Source of the DNA: Clostridia bacterium
GTDB taxonomy: Bacteria > Bacillota > Clostridia > Oscillospirales > CAG-272
Length of the DNA stretch: 64,000 nt
Direction: 5' to 3'
NCBI GenBank assembly: GCA_017612655.1
Contig: JAGAFM010000047.1
Span: forward strand, 28,825 to 92,824
The notes under the pieces were generated by a model that searched no databases, was not told the origin of the DNA, and saw nothing but the letters and a program-made list of their open reading frames with translations. How positions within the stretch are numbered: the first letter of the stretch is position 1; each line of letters starts with the position of its first letter. Made by a program: the position numbers and the translations under genes. This document shows, piece by piece, positions 26,277 to 34,750 of this stretch.

Positions 26277-28841
26277 TCAGCTCACTTCTTTTGTAACAAC
26301 CGTTCCAGGCTGATATCCGGCTCCCCGAATCGCTTCCGCCAACTGTTCCGGATCCGGCTTCCCTTCGCTGAGGAACTGCACCCGGCAGGCATCGTGATCC
26401 GCGGAGATTTCCCGGACGGGAAACACTTCTTCAATCGCCTTGCAGGCGTGGCGCTCGCAGTTCTGGCACATCATGCCCTTGACTTCCATAACAGTCTGAT
26501 ACATTTTTACAGTCTCCTTTTGTATAGTGAGGGGTTCGGCGCCGGTCTTTTCAAGTTCGGCGCGGATCTTCCAAAGGATTTCGGATTTCTCTTTCCAGGA
26601 CATTCGACGGCGTCCGGAGCCGGTATTTTTGTCCAGATTCAGGCGATTGAGACGAAGTGCGTTCAAGACAACGCAAAAACTGGAAAGGCTCATCGCCGCC
26701 GCACAGAACATCGGGCTCAACAGGATTCCGAAAGCAGGATACCATACTCCCGCGGCGAGAGGGATCCCCAAAACATTGTAAAAGAATGCCCAGAACAGAT
26801 TCTGGCGGATGATCCGCATGGTCGCCCGGCTCAGCCGGACCGCCCTGACGACGTCCGCAAGAGAGTCTTTCATAAGAACTACGTCTGCGGAATCCATTGC
26901 AATGTCCGTGCCCGCACCGATCGCCATCCCTACGTCAGCAGATGTCAGCGCGGGTGCGTCGTTGATTCCGTCTCCCACCATTAGAACTCCGCCTTCAAGG
27001 GACAGTCTCCGAACCGTCCGGGACTTATCTTCCGGAAGAAGGGAGGAAAACGCTTCCCCGATCCCCGCTTCTTCGGAAATCCTGTTTGCGGTTTTTTCGG
27101 TGTCTCCCGTAAGCATCACGGGGCAGATTCCGAGTTCTTTCAGTTCCGACACAGCCGCTGCACTGTCCGGGCGTATCGGATCCGAAACCGCGACGGCACC
27201 GAGAAACCGATCGTTCTTTGCAAAGAAGAGCAGCGTTTTCCCGTCCTGCTCCGCTTTCCCGAAAGCAGGCTCCCACTCAGCTCCGCAGCGTTCGAAAACT
27301 AGTTTTCGGTTTCCTCCGAGAAAGACGGTGTCCCCGTTCTTAGCCTCCACCCCAAATCCGACGAGAGTACGAGAGGAGGAAATAGGCTCCGGTTCCATCC
27401 CTTCCCGTTCCGAGAAGGCTTGGACCGCCTTGGCAAGGGGATGTTCGCTGCCCTGTTCCACCGTGACAGCGGCAAGAAGCAGTTCTTCTCTTTGCACTCC
27501 GGACGTGGGAAGGATATCCGTGACGGAGGGTCGTCCCTCGGTTACGGTTCCTGTTTTATCAACCGCGGCGAAAACCAGCTTTCCGGTTTGCTCCAGCGCT
27601 GTCGCCGTTTTAAACAGAATACCGTGTCTTGCACCGACTCCGCTTCCAACCATGATGGCAACGGGCGTAGCCAGACCAAGCGCACAGGGACAGCTGACCA
27701 CCAGAACCGAGATCCCCCTGGCAAGCGAGAACCCGATATCCTCCCCGCAAATGAGCCAGACAACCGATGTGATCAGGGCGCAAAGCATGACCCCGGGAAC
27801 AAATATGCCCGCAACACGGTCCGCGAGCCTTGCGACCGGTGCTTTCGTAGCAGCCGCATCGGTCACTGAGCGGATGATCCGGGCCATCGCGGTATCGGAT
27901 CCGACCCGAACCGCCTCGCATCGAATCAGGCCCGAACAGTTCACCGTCGCAGCACTTACCGAGTCCCCGCACTTTTTTTCCACGGGAATGCTCTCTCCTG
28001 TCAGGGATGATTCGTCGACCGCGCTCTCCCCCTCCACAACTACGCCGTCCACAGGAATACTATCTCCCGGAAGCACCGAAAACAGCTCTCCGACGCAAAC
28101 CGTATCCGCGGAAACGGTCACCCATTCCCCGCTCCGCAGAACAGTAGCCTGCTGGGGAACCAGCGACATCAGAGATCGGACGGCGTCCGTTGCCTTTCCT
28201 TTGGAGATGGCTTCCAGGAGCTTCCCGACGGTAATCAGGGTCGGGATCATTCCTGCTGACTCAAAATAGAGAGAGGAAAGTCTGTCCTGCGCAGCGGGAA
28301 CGTTCTCCATGTTCAGGAAGATCAGTTCCGTAAGAACCCAGCAACTGTACAGAAAAGAAGCTGCCGACCCCAAAGATACCAGTGTATCCATATTCGGGGC
28401 GCGATGCAAAAGGCCCTTGACGCCCCGGATGAAAAACGCCCGATTGACGATCAGGATACAGGCGGAAAGAAGGCATTCCAGACATCCCACGAAAACAGGT
28501 CCGCCGAAAGAGGGGAACGGAGCATGGAACATCACATATCCGTCCGCCACATACATCAAAGCCGCAAGAAAAACCAGAGACAGAATCAGACGCTTCTTCA
28601 GCGCAGGCACCTCGGATGGCGCCCCGTCGGATTCCAGATCGTCCCGGAGCGATGCGCCGTATCCGGCTGCCTCAACCGCAGCAACCACCGAAGCTACGTC
28701 TGCCTCTCCTTCAACCTGCATGGAAGCGGTCATCAAATTCACGCTGCATTCCTTTACGCCTGGAACGGAGCGGACCGCCTTTTCCACGTGAGCGCTGCAT
28801 GCTGCACAACTCATTCCAGTTACGGTATACCGTTTCTGCAT
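26277..28841 (-). CDS. copA: Copper-translocating P1B-type ATPase with HMA domains at both ends
   Basis: 854 residues. An N-terminal HMA domain has GMSCAAC (Cys12, Cys15). After six helices comes the [11 protein letters not shown] membrane copper site, then DKTGTVTEG (phosphorylated Asp), HP in [14 protein letters not shown] and [10 protein letters not shown]. All catalytic motifs are intact, so it should export Cu(I) from the cytoplasm. Residues ~785-854 form a second HMA domain (GMMCQNC) that looks like a CopZ chaperone joined to the pump after a short linker. RBS AGGAGAAC precedes ATG 28841. No CsoR or CopY gene is nearby. Confidence 0.93.
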   Translation of the reverse strand: MQKRYTVTGMSCAACSAHVEKAVRSVPGVKECSVNLMTASMQVEGEADVASVVAAVEAAGYGASLRDDLESDGAPSEVPALKKRLILSLVFLAALMYVADGYVMFHAPFPSFGGPVFVGCLECLLSACILIVNRAFFIRGVKGLLHRAPNMDTLVSLGSAASFLYSCWVLTELIFLNMENVPAAQDRLSSLYFESAGMIPTLITVGKLLEAISKGKATDAVRSLMSLVPQQATVLRSGEWVTVSADTVCVGELFSVLPGDSIPVDGVVVEGESAVDESSLTGESIPVEKKCGDSVSAATVNCSGLIRCEAVRVGSDTAMARIIRSVTDAAATKAPVARLADRVAGIFVPGVMLCALITSVVWLICGEDIGFSLARGISVLVVSCPCALGLATPVAIMVGSGVGARHGILFKTATALEQTGKLVFAAVDKTGTVTEGRPSVTDILPTSGVQREELLLAAVTVEQGSEHPLAKAVQAFSEREGMEPEPISSSRTLVGFGVEAKNGDTVFLGGNRKLVFERCGAEWEPAFGKAEQDGKTLLFFAKNDRFLGAVAVSDPIRPDSAAAVSELKELGICPVMLTGDTEKTANRISEEAGIGEAFSSLLPEDKSRTVRRLSLEGGVLMVGDGINDAPALTSADVGMAIGAGTDIAMDSADVVLMKDSLADVVRAVRLSRATMRIIRQNLFWAFFYNVLGIPLAAGVWYPAFGILLSPMFCAAAMSLSSFCVVLNALRLNRLNLDKNTGSGRRRMSWKEKSEILWKIRAELEKTGAEPLTIQKETVKMYQTVMEVKGMMCQNCERHACKAIEEVFPVREISADHDACRVQFLSEGKPDPEQLAEAIRGAGYQPGTVVTKEVS

Positions 28842-28958
28842 CTGTTCTCCTTCTATCTCTCCCGGATCCGGAAAACGGGTCTCTCCTTTTTTCGGGCGAT
28901 CTGAGCGAAACTGGCAGGAACGCCTTGCTCTTTGGATCGAATTCGGCTATAATAGAAC

Positions 28959-29249
28959 TCAGCCTGCAAACAATGCAACGATTTCCATGATTCCGAGAAC
29001 CAGAGGGATCACTCCAATCGCGCAAAGGATAATCATTTGAGGCCGAAGCATCCCGTCTTTATTCTCTTTGTGGTCCGCGTAATGCTGAAGCGTATAGCCA
29101 ACGATTGCCGTCAGAAGAGAAAAGGGCGTTAAAGCGGGAATCAGTTGTCCCGTGGTACTGGTAAAAACGTAGGAGAGGATACAGAGGATTACGCCTCCCC
29201 ATATCATGATGGAAAAGATCGGATTCTTTTTCCCTTTCGGATTCTCCAA
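28959..29249 (-). CDS. Small three-helix membrane protein
   Basis: 96 residues if started at TTG 29249, which follows GAGGGG by 6 nt; a longer form from TTG 29276 lacks a ribosome site. Three hydrophobic segments: IFSIMIWGGVILCILSYVF, LIPALTPFSLLTAIVGYTL and MIILCAIGVIPLVLGIMEIVAL. Not recognised. It has its own promoter (29301-29329) and lies 117 bp upstream of copA on the same strand; any link to copper is only positional. Confidence 0.6.
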   Translation of the reverse strand: MENPKGKKNPIFSIMIWGGVILCILSYVFTSTTGQLIPALTPFSLLTAIVGYTLQHYADHKENKDGMLRPQMIILCAIGVIPLVLGIMEIVALFAG

Positions 29250-29300
29250 ATCTATCCCCTCTTTCTCTTCTTTCAATCAAAATAGTCCCTTTATCCTTGG

Positions 29301-29329
29301 ATTATATCATATTCCTTCCATTAATACAA
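29301..29329 (-). promoter_or_regulatory. Extended -10 promoter of the small membrane protein
   Basis: Leftward TTGTAT (29324-29329), 17 bp, TATAAT (29301-29306) with TGa before the -10. Confidence 0.6.
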
Positions 29330-29390
29330 GTATTATTCCCTCTCACTCCTCACTCTCCAGAACAAAAATACTGAAAGGAAGGCATCCCGG

Positions 29391-30371
29391 ATGCAAATCG
29401 GAAACGTTTCGCTCCCACACGGACTGCTCCTGGCCCCCATGGCAGGGATTACGGACGTCTCCTTCCGCTCCGTCTGCGCCTCGTTCGGCGCAGAATACGC
29501 GGTCACGGAAATGATTTCCGCGAAGGCGCTCTGGTACGGTGACCGAAAAACTGAGCGGCTGGCACGTATTGCTCCCTCGGATCCCCCCTGCGCAATTCAG
29601 CTTTTCGGGTCGGATCCTGAGTGTATGGCATTTGCTGCGGGACGCTTCTCCGATCCTTCGGCCGCCCCGTCCGGAATCCTTCCGGCCGCAATCGACCTCA
29701 ATTTCGGCTGTCCGATGCCGAAAATCGTAAACAACGGAGAGGGATGCGCTCTCATGAAGCAGCCCGTCCTCTCCGGAAAAATCATTGAGGCGGTCAGAAA
29801 AGTCACGCCGCTGCCCGTTACCGTGAAAATCCGTTCCGGATGGGATTCTGACCATAAAAACTGTGTTGAAATTGCTTCCATCGCCGCCAGTCTGGGCGTC
29901 TCCATGATCGTTGTCCACGGAAGGACAAGATCCCAGCTTTACGCTCCTCCCGTGGACTACGATGCAATCGCATCTGTTCGCCAGGCAGTTCCGGACTCGA
30001 TTCCGGTCATCGGAAACGGAGACATCTTTACGGCGGAAGACGCAAAAAGGATGATGGACAAAACCTCCTGCGACGGAATCATGATCGCGCGGGGTGCCGA
30101 AGGGAATCCCTGGCTGTTTCGGGAAATCCTTTGCTGGATGGACGGGGTCCCTTACGTTCCCCCGACCCAGAAAGAGCGAATCGAAACCGCCGTTTTTCAC
30201 CTTGCTCGCCTGGGGGAAGAAATCGGTCCGGAAAAAGCCGCTCTCGAAGGCAGAAAACACGCAGCCTGGTACACCAAGGGAATGCGGAATGCCGCTTCCC
30301 TGCGGACCAGTCTCATGCAGGCGGACTGTTTGGAACAGTTGATTCGGCTTCTGGAGGAGAGTTCTGTCTGA
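29391..30371 (+). CDS. dusB: tRNA-dihydrouridine synthase
   Basis: FMN-dependent reduction of uridine in the tRNA D-loop. The protein has APMAGITDVSFR at the N-terminus, DLNFGCPMPKIVNNGEGCALM with the catalytic Cys, and VVHGRTRSQLY and GNGDIF for flavin and phosphate binding. 326 residues, normal for DusB-type enzymes; assignment to DusB rather than another Dus subgroup is from overall pattern. GAAAGGAAGG precedes the ATG. It ends at a bidirectional terminator shared with tRNA-Ser. Confidence 0.93.
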   Translation: MQIGNVSLPHGLLLAPMAGITDVSFRSVCASFGAEYAVTEMISAKALWYGDRKTERLARIAPSDPPCAIQLFGSDPECMAFAAGRFSDPSAAPSGILPAAIDLNFGCPMPKIVNNGEGCALMKQPVLSGKIIEAVRKVTPLPVTVKIRSGWDSDHKNCVEIASIAASLGVSMIVVHGRTRSQLYAPPVDYDAIASVRQAVPDSIPVIGNGDIFTAEDAKRMMDKTSCDGIMIARGAEGNPWLFREILCWMDGVPYVPPTQKERIETAVFHLARLGEEIGPEKAALEGRKHAAWYTKGMRNAASLRTSLMQADCLEQLIRLLEESSV

Positions 30372-30407
30372 GTTCCTCCCAAAACACATTCCCGCTTTTT
30401 CAGAAAC

Positions 30408-30437
30408 AAAACCCCGGGTTTTTGAACCCGGGGTTTT
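30408..30437. terminator. Bidirectional terminator of dusB and tRNA-Ser(GGA)
   Basis: AAAACCCCGGGTT and AACCCGGGGTTTT form a perfect hairpin with A- and T-tracts on both sides. Confidence 0.9.
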
Positions 30438-30463
30438 GTCGGATACGGTTACCGTACAGAAAA

Positions 30464-30552
30464 CGGAGAGATAGGGATTCGAACCCTAGAACGGGTATTA
30501 GCCGTTACGCGATTTCCAGTCGCGCGCCTTAGACCAACTCAGCCATCTCTCC
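30464..30552 (-). tRNA. tRNA-Ser (anticodon GGA)
   Basis: Complete 89-nt class II tRNA on the minus strand: acceptor GGAGAGA/TCTCTCC with discriminator G, anticodon loop CTGGAAA, long variable arm and GGTTCGAATCC T-arm. CCA is not encoded. Confidence 0.97.
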
Positions 30553-30585
30553 AGATTCTCAGCTTCCTTGCTCATCCGAGGGCAG

Positions 30586-30614
30586 ATTGTATCATACTTT
30601 GTCCGGATTGTCAA
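30586..30614 (-). promoter_or_regulatory. Promoter of tRNA-Ser(GGA)
   Basis: Perfect TTGACA (30609-30614), 17 bp, TACAAT (30586-30591) with extended TG. It begins 6 bp after the end of the preceding GlsB-type frame. Confidence 0.88.
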
Positions 30615-30620
30615 GGCGAA

Positions 30621-31025
30621 TCATCCAAAAAGCCGATTTTCAGGCAAAAAAGCACCGTGCGACAGACAGTTTTCTATGATTCTTTCCGTTTTCGCACGGT
30701 TTGCCCCGCTTTCTCTTCCGAGAGAAGCGGGGAAAGCGCCATGAGATAAGGCGGCTTTCCCCGGATGCGAAGAAACAAATACATATTTTTTCTTAATCAG
30801 GCGGAGGATCCAAATAATCAGGCAGGAACCGCCGATCGCAAGGAGAATACTCGTTACCCATCCGCCGCCGATTCCGATCAGGCTTCCCAGCCAGCCTCCC
30901 AGCGCACCGCCGAGGATGCCGAGAATGATATTGACCAGGAGTCCGTTTTTGCTCTTCATGATCTTGCCGGCGAGCCAGCCGACCAGAGCACCGATTACCA
31001 AGCTAACAAGGATTTGCCACAGCAT
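30621..31025 (-). CDS. GlsB/YeaQ/YmgE-type membrane protein with an abnormal C-terminal extension
   Basis: The first ~80 residues are a full transglycosylase-associated family protein: three glycine-rich helices (VSLVIGALVGWLAGKIM; LVNIILGILGGALGGWLGSLIG; VTSILLAIGGSCLIIWILRLIKKK). Homologues are about 80-90 residues and end after the basic cluster. Here the frame continues for 54 more residues to TGA at 30621, passing through two overlapping hairpins and an intrinsic terminator (30646-30700). A working terminator would cut the mRNA before the stop codon. The family is linked to general stress; its molecular role is unclear. ATG 31025 follows AAAGGAG. Confidence 0.8.
   Translation of the reverse strand: MLWQILVSLVIGALVGWLAGKIMKSKNGLLVNIILGILGGALGGWLGSLIGIGGGWVTSILLAIGGSCLIIWILRLIKKKYVFVSSHPGKAALSHGAFPASLGRESGANRAKTERIIENCLSHGAFLPENRLFG
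30646..30700 (-). terminator. Intrinsic terminator lying inside the GlsB-type reading frame
   Basis: On the minus strand ACCGTGCGA (30692-30700) pairs with TCGCACGGT (30654-30662), followed by GC and six T (30646-30651). The in-frame stop is 23 nt further on. Confidence 0.7.
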
Positions 31026-31178
31026 GATTTTGTTCTCCTTTTCTGATTTGATTTACTCTTTTGAACGGAATCCGCTCGGCAGACGCACCCAGGTCTCACG
31101 CCCCTTCTCTTCTGTCCGAAAAGAAACCGTCGAGGTCCCCTGCGTTCCCGACACGCATTCCGCCTCCGAATCAATTTT

Positions 31179-31207
31179 ATTGTACCATTAAACACGAATC
31201 CTGTCAA
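31179..31207 (-). promoter_or_regulatory. Promoter of the GlsB-type gene
   Basis: Perfect TTGACA (31202-31207), 17 bp, TACAAT (31179-31184) reading leftward; predicted leader about 147 nt. Confidence 0.82.
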
Positions 31208-31291
31208 GAGATCCCTCTGTGCAAAACGGCTTGCCGCGCCTATCCCGGATTCGGAACAGCGGCCCGTGACAGAATGCGGGGATTTTTGTGG

Positions 31292-32509
31292 TCAGGATTC
31301 GACGGTGTCTTCCGGCAGCTGCCAAACCTGAATGTTGTCCACGACCATTTCGGTGTGTTCGTCGTGCGACCTTGTTATCTTCTCCGGAACGCACAGATTG
31401 AGCCAGACTGTTTCCGGCACCTCCGATGTGCCGTAGCAGTACTTGCTCGCACAAATCAAAACCCCGTCAATATAGACCCGGTAGAGATCCCGATCCCAGA
31501 GCAAACCGAAAACATGGAACTCATTTTCAAAATCCAGTCCAAGAAAAGGAGCCTCGTACAATTCGTTGGAAAGATCTTGCTCCTCCTCCGTTTCACTGAC
31601 CCAGAAGCAGCTCGTGTGGTAGTCTTTCCCGAAATTTTCGACGATATCCATTTCACATCCGCCAGGCCCTCCTGCGGAATGCATGTACCGGTCCCAGATC
31701 CAGAACGCAGACCAAAAATCGCACCCTCTCCCGTACGTCTGGCTACACTTCATAGTACATTCAAAGTACCCGCGGCAGAACGTTCTGACTGTCCCGATTC
31801 CGCCCGAGTACCATCCGGTCCCGTATTCCCCGTTTTCCTTCCAGTCCCCGGAAATGATCAGTTTTCCGTCCGAAAGAGAGAGCTGAGACTTAGCTAAAAA
31901 ACCGCACGAGGAGGGGCCGTCTGTCCAGGTCTTCCACTCCTCCCAGTTCACCTCAGTTCCATCAAAACGGTCCTCGAACACTTTCCTGTACCCGAGTTTT
32001 GAAATGCTGTCCCGGGTAACGAGCGGTTCCTCTTTGAGCCCCTCTCTTAGAGAGAATTCGGAGTAAGTGCTGTCACTGTTGGAGGGATGTCCTGCGAATT
32101 CTTCCAAAAACCTGACCCAGAGCTGTCCGGCGAAAACGGGAACAGGCGTGAGAAAGAACACCGTTCCGTCTTCCGTCACACCGTACCGGAGGGAACCCGG
32201 ACGGTACTCTGGGACTCCCTTCCGTTGAAACCGGTTCCCTATCAGAATCTCGTGATCGAACCGCTTCCCGGTTTCAGGAAGCATCTGGTCGTCTCTTGCC
32301 ACAACAATTTTCGGGACAAAACCGACCGTTGATTCAAATGCTCTTTCCAACGGGGGAACCACCCTTTTTTCTTTTGTGTACCTGTATTCCGGGCAATCTG
32401 GAACGTAAATGACCACAGTATAGTCCCGAAGTGAGTTCCCGCAGATGTCAAAAGGACAACGGGACAGCGCTTGGTCCGATCCGAATTGATCTTTGTTCTT
32501 TTGCTCCAT
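31292..32509 (-). CDS. Glycoside hydrolase family 16 protein with an extra N-terminal domain
   Basis: Residues ~170-400 are a GH16 jelly-roll (FEDRFDGTEVNWEEWKTW at the start). The catalytic ExDxxE is intact: E286, D288, E291, with E286 the expected nucleophile and E291 the acid/base. GH16 enzymes cleave beta-1,3/1,4-glucans and related galactans. Residues ~28-140 (YTVVIYVPDC; HEILIGNRFQRKG; FLTPVPVFAGQLWVRFLEEFA) resemble the N-terminal domain found on alpha-glucuronidases and DUF4838 proteins. No signal peptide is visible, which is unusual for GH16. ATG 32509 follows GAGGAGG. It sits in an accessory interval between two tRNA-Ser genes. Confidence 0.85.
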   Translation of the reverse strand: MEQKNKDQFGSDQALSRCPFDICGNSLRDYTVVIYVPDCPEYRYTKEKRVVPPLERAFESTVGFVPKIVVARDDQMLPETGKRFDHEILIGNRFQRKGVPEYRPGSLRYGVTEDGTVFFLTPVPVFAGQLWVRFLEEFAGHPSNSDSTYSEFSLREGLKEEPLVTRDSISKLGYRKVFEDRFDGTEVNWEEWKTWTDGPSSCGFLAKSQLSLSDGKLIISGDWKENGEYGTGWYSGGIGTVRTFCRGYFECTMKCSQTYGRGCDFWSAFWIWDRYMHSAGGPGGCEMDIVENFGKDYHTSCFWVSETEEEQDLSNELYEAPFLGLDFENEFHVFGLLWDRDLYRVYIDGVLICASKYCYGTSEVPETVWLNLCVPEKITRSHDEHTEMVVDNIQVWQLPEDTVES

Positions 32510-32625
32510 TCTAAACGCCTCCTCTTTCTGAAACGGTTTATTAGGGGAATCTCTTATCCTTTTCAGCTGCCACCCGCCTCACAGGATAATTCCTTCTCTA
32601 TACTAATCCAGGCTTGTTGAGATTG

Positions 32626-33684
32626 TTAATGGCTCGACGAACCGGATTTTGTATGCCAGTCAGCAAATCGAATGATTTGCCTTTTTGCGTCAACGACAGC
32701 CTCAACGCCAAATGGTATAATGCACCTGGGCATTGCATGTCCAATATTAACGTTGAAAACAATAGAGAGTTCGGGACGGTCGATGACCTTCACAAGCAAT
32801 TGCTTGTATTCCTCCGCATACGTTTCATCCATTGGTTTTCCAACCAGCACCCCGGAAACTGTATTGAACACGCCCGTTTTCTTCAGGCTTTCAAGAGCAC
32901 GCTGATATTTTTCGGGTGTTGGTTTTTCTTCACTGGATTCCAGTAACAGGATATACCCTTCCCACTCCTTTGAATCGGGAAACAAATGGTATTTCCGACA
33001 GAGTGCCGGCATATCAGCATATCGGTCCTCATGGAAGAAATCATACATGGAATCGATACAGCCGCCGAGAATCTTTCCCGAGAACACGGGAGAACCCTGA
33101 AGCAGTTCGAATCCATGATTTGGACGGGCGGGCAACCGCGTGCCAACCTGTTCGGGTGTGAATTCCTTTCGTTCTCCATACCAGACATCGCTGGGTGTTA
33201 TCTCCCGAATATGTCCGGTTCTGACTAGTTCTTCAAAAAACTTCCGGGTATATGGATGCATTTCCGGACCAAGTACACAGATATCCGATAAAAACGCCTG
33301 ACCGTAAAAGGTGTTAAGTCCAACTTTATGAAGCATCAGATGATTGACTGTGGTGTCTGAGAATCCCAAAAAGACTTTTCTCGAGACTGCATTCGCCAAC
33401 TCATTGTGATCGAACAGATATGGTAGCAGTCGATAGGTATCGTCTCCACCAATAGCACACAGGATCATATCGATTTCGGGATCGCCGAACGCCAGCAGAA
33501 GATCTTCGGCCCGTTTTTCCGGATGTGCCTTAATGTATTCCAACCCCTTCAGCGCATGTGGCATGAATTTAACATTCAATCCATACTCTTTCAGCCTACG
33601 AAGCCCTATATCGACTTCAAACTGAATGTAAGACTCCCCCGCAATCCCGCTAGAAAGGCTTACGATAGCAACATTCTTAATCAT
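32626..33684 (-). CDS. S66-family peptidase (LD-carboxypeptidase/MccF-like)
   Basis: 352 residues. Nucleophile Ser109 in GFSDTTVNH, preceded by MILCAIGGDDTYRLLPYL, the S66 fingerprint; the Glu and His of the Ser-Glu-His triad are probably in LLLESSEE and NIGHAMPR. Members either trim L,D-tetrapeptides in peptidoglycan recycling or, as MccF, inactivate microcin C-type antibiotics; length and the AIGGDDTYRLLPY form favour the MccF side. GGAGGAG precedes ATG 33684. Codon use is noticeably more AT-rich than neighbours, suggesting acquisition. Confidence 0.85.
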   Translation of the reverse strand: MIKNVAIVSLSSGIAGESYIQFEVDIGLRRLKEYGLNVKFMPHALKGLEYIKAHPEKRAEDLLLAFGDPEIDMILCAIGGDDTYRLLPYLFDHNELANAVSRKVFLGFSDTTVNHLMLHKVGLNTFYGQAFLSDICVLGPEMHPYTRKFFEELVRTGHIREITPSDVWYGERKEFTPEQVGTRLPARPNHGFELLQGSPVFSGKILGGCIDSMYDFFHEDRYADMPALCRKYHLFPDSKEWEGYILLLESSEEKPTPEKYQRALESLKKTGVFNTVSGVLVGKPMDETYAEEYKQLLVKVIDRPELSIVFNVNIGHAMPRCIIPFGVEAVVDAKRQIIRFADWHTKSGSSSH

Positions 33685-33712
33685 AGACTCCTCCGTAAAT
33701 CCCGCTTTGTTA

Positions 33713-33728
33713 GGCGGGATATCCCGCC
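33713..33728. repeat. Perfect 16-bp palindrome between GNAT and S66 genes
   Basis: GGCGGGATATCCCGCC is fully self-complementary with no loop. It lies between the GNAT stop (33739) and the S66 start (33684). It could be an operator or a decayed terminator. Confidence 0.4.
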
Positions 33729-33738
33729 CGGCCGGATT

Positions 33739-34272
33739 CTATCTGTTTGTCAACCACTCTTCTCTTGTCAGCAAATTGACGTGACCTTTTCTCGTTTCTC
33801 CCATTTGAAGAACAGGTACACCGTCGGTTGTCCACTGATACTTGAAACCGAGTTTTTCCTGCACACGCTTTGACTTGTTGTTGCCGTCGTAATAGCCGCA
33901 CCATATACGTTTGAGTTTCAAATCTTCAAAAGCGTGCCGAAGCAGTTCTCTCGCCGCTTCCGGCACAAGACCGCGCCCCCAATACGGAACACCGATCCAG
34001 TATCCGAGTTCCGCCTCGTCATCCTTTTCCGCAAGGTCATTATGGTGCAGACCTATACTCCCGCCCGGAAGCCCCGTTTCTTTCAAAACAATGGCATAGG
34101 TTTCGGGCTTCATAAGGATAGCCCGTATGATCTGCCTGGTGTCTTCCACGTCAGTATGCGCCCGCCAGCCTGCTGCAGGTCCCACGCGTGGATCTTTCGC
34201 AAATTTATAGCACTCTTCCGCATCCGTTTCTTCCCATGGACGCAGAATCAATCTCTCTGTTTTTAAAACCAT
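33739..34272 (-). CDS. GNAT N-acetyltransferase, RimJ/RimL type
   Basis: 177 residues: ERLILRPWEETDAEECYKFAKD at the N-terminus, then ELGYWIGVPYWGRGLVPEAARELLRHAFEDL, which holds the acetyl-CoA pyrophosphate loop (WGRGL), and NNKSKRVQEKLGFKYQ near the end. Such enzymes acetylate protein N-termini, polyamines or antibiotics. It may be cotranscribed with the downstream S66 gene (54 bp gap). An MccF-type peptidase next to a RimL-type acetyltransferase would fit resistance to a microcin C-like aminoacyl nucleotide, since both enzyme types can detoxify it; this is inference. Confidence 0.85.
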   Translation of the reverse strand: MVLKTERLILRPWEETDAEECYKFAKDPRVGPAAGWRAHTDVEDTRQIIRAILMKPETYAIVLKETGLPGGSIGLHHNDLAEKDDEAELGYWIGVPYWGRGLVPEAARELLRHAFEDLKLKRIWCGYYDGNNKSKRVQEKLGFKYQWTTDGVPVLQMGETRKGHVNLLTREEWLTNR

Positions 34273-34335
34273 TTCAGTTCACCAAATCCCAGTTTATTGA
34301 TATGATTCTACTCCATCAATCGAAACAATTAGACT

Positions 34336-34371
34336 GAAAAACGGGGTTGGAACAGCTGATACCAACCCCGT
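34336..34371 (-). terminator. Terminator of tRNA-Ser(TGA)
   Basis: ACGGGGTTGG pairs with CCAACCCCGT, followed on the minus strand by TTTTT. Confidence 0.85.
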
Positions 34372-34374
34372 ATG

Positions 34375-34463
34375 TGGCGGAGAGGATGGGATTCGAACCC
34401 ATGCGGGATTGCTCCCAAACGGTTTTCAAGACCGCCTCGTTATGACCGCTTCGATACCTCTCC
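34375..34463 (-). tRNA. tRNA-Ser (anticodon TGA)
   Basis: Class II tRNA on the minus strand: acceptor GGAGAGG/CCTCTCC, discriminator G, and an encoded CCA, unlike the other two tRNAs here. Anticodon loop CTTGAAA; T-arm GGGTTCGAATCCC. Confidence 0.97.
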
Positions 34464-34622
34464 GTATTCAATTTGCAGCGACCTTTGACTGAAGTCGGAT
34501 AGAAAACGGACAATTGTCCGTCCCGTTTTCTGCAAGCCAAAGGCGCAAAGACTGCAGACAAGCGGAGCTTTGGGGTAACAACTGAAGCATTTGCGAGGTC
34601 GCAGGCGAAGGAACCATTCTGA

Positions 34623-34655
34623 TTTCTTGACCGTCTCGTTCTAACCGCATCGATA
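34623..34655 (-). pseudogene. Decayed tRNA-Ser fragment
   Basis: 27 of 33 bases match the D-arm to anticodon-loop part of tRNA-Ser(TGA) ~220 bp away (34401-34463 region), in the same orientation. The anticodon stem is broken by mismatches, and the acceptor and T-arms are not recognisable, so it cannot be a working tRNA. Confidence 0.6.
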
Positions 34656-34750
34656 GCCCGGCCTAAACCGATGAACGTTCCGCAGAGGGCAGAAACATCC
34701 GACCCATTCCGGCTCTATGCCAGGGAAACCAGCAAACACCCGCCTTAGTT

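Noticed and set aside
34316..34650. Two small frames over tRNA-Ser(TGA) and its upstream region
   Set aside because: They are translations of the tRNA gene and of the tRNA-like remnant, not proteins.
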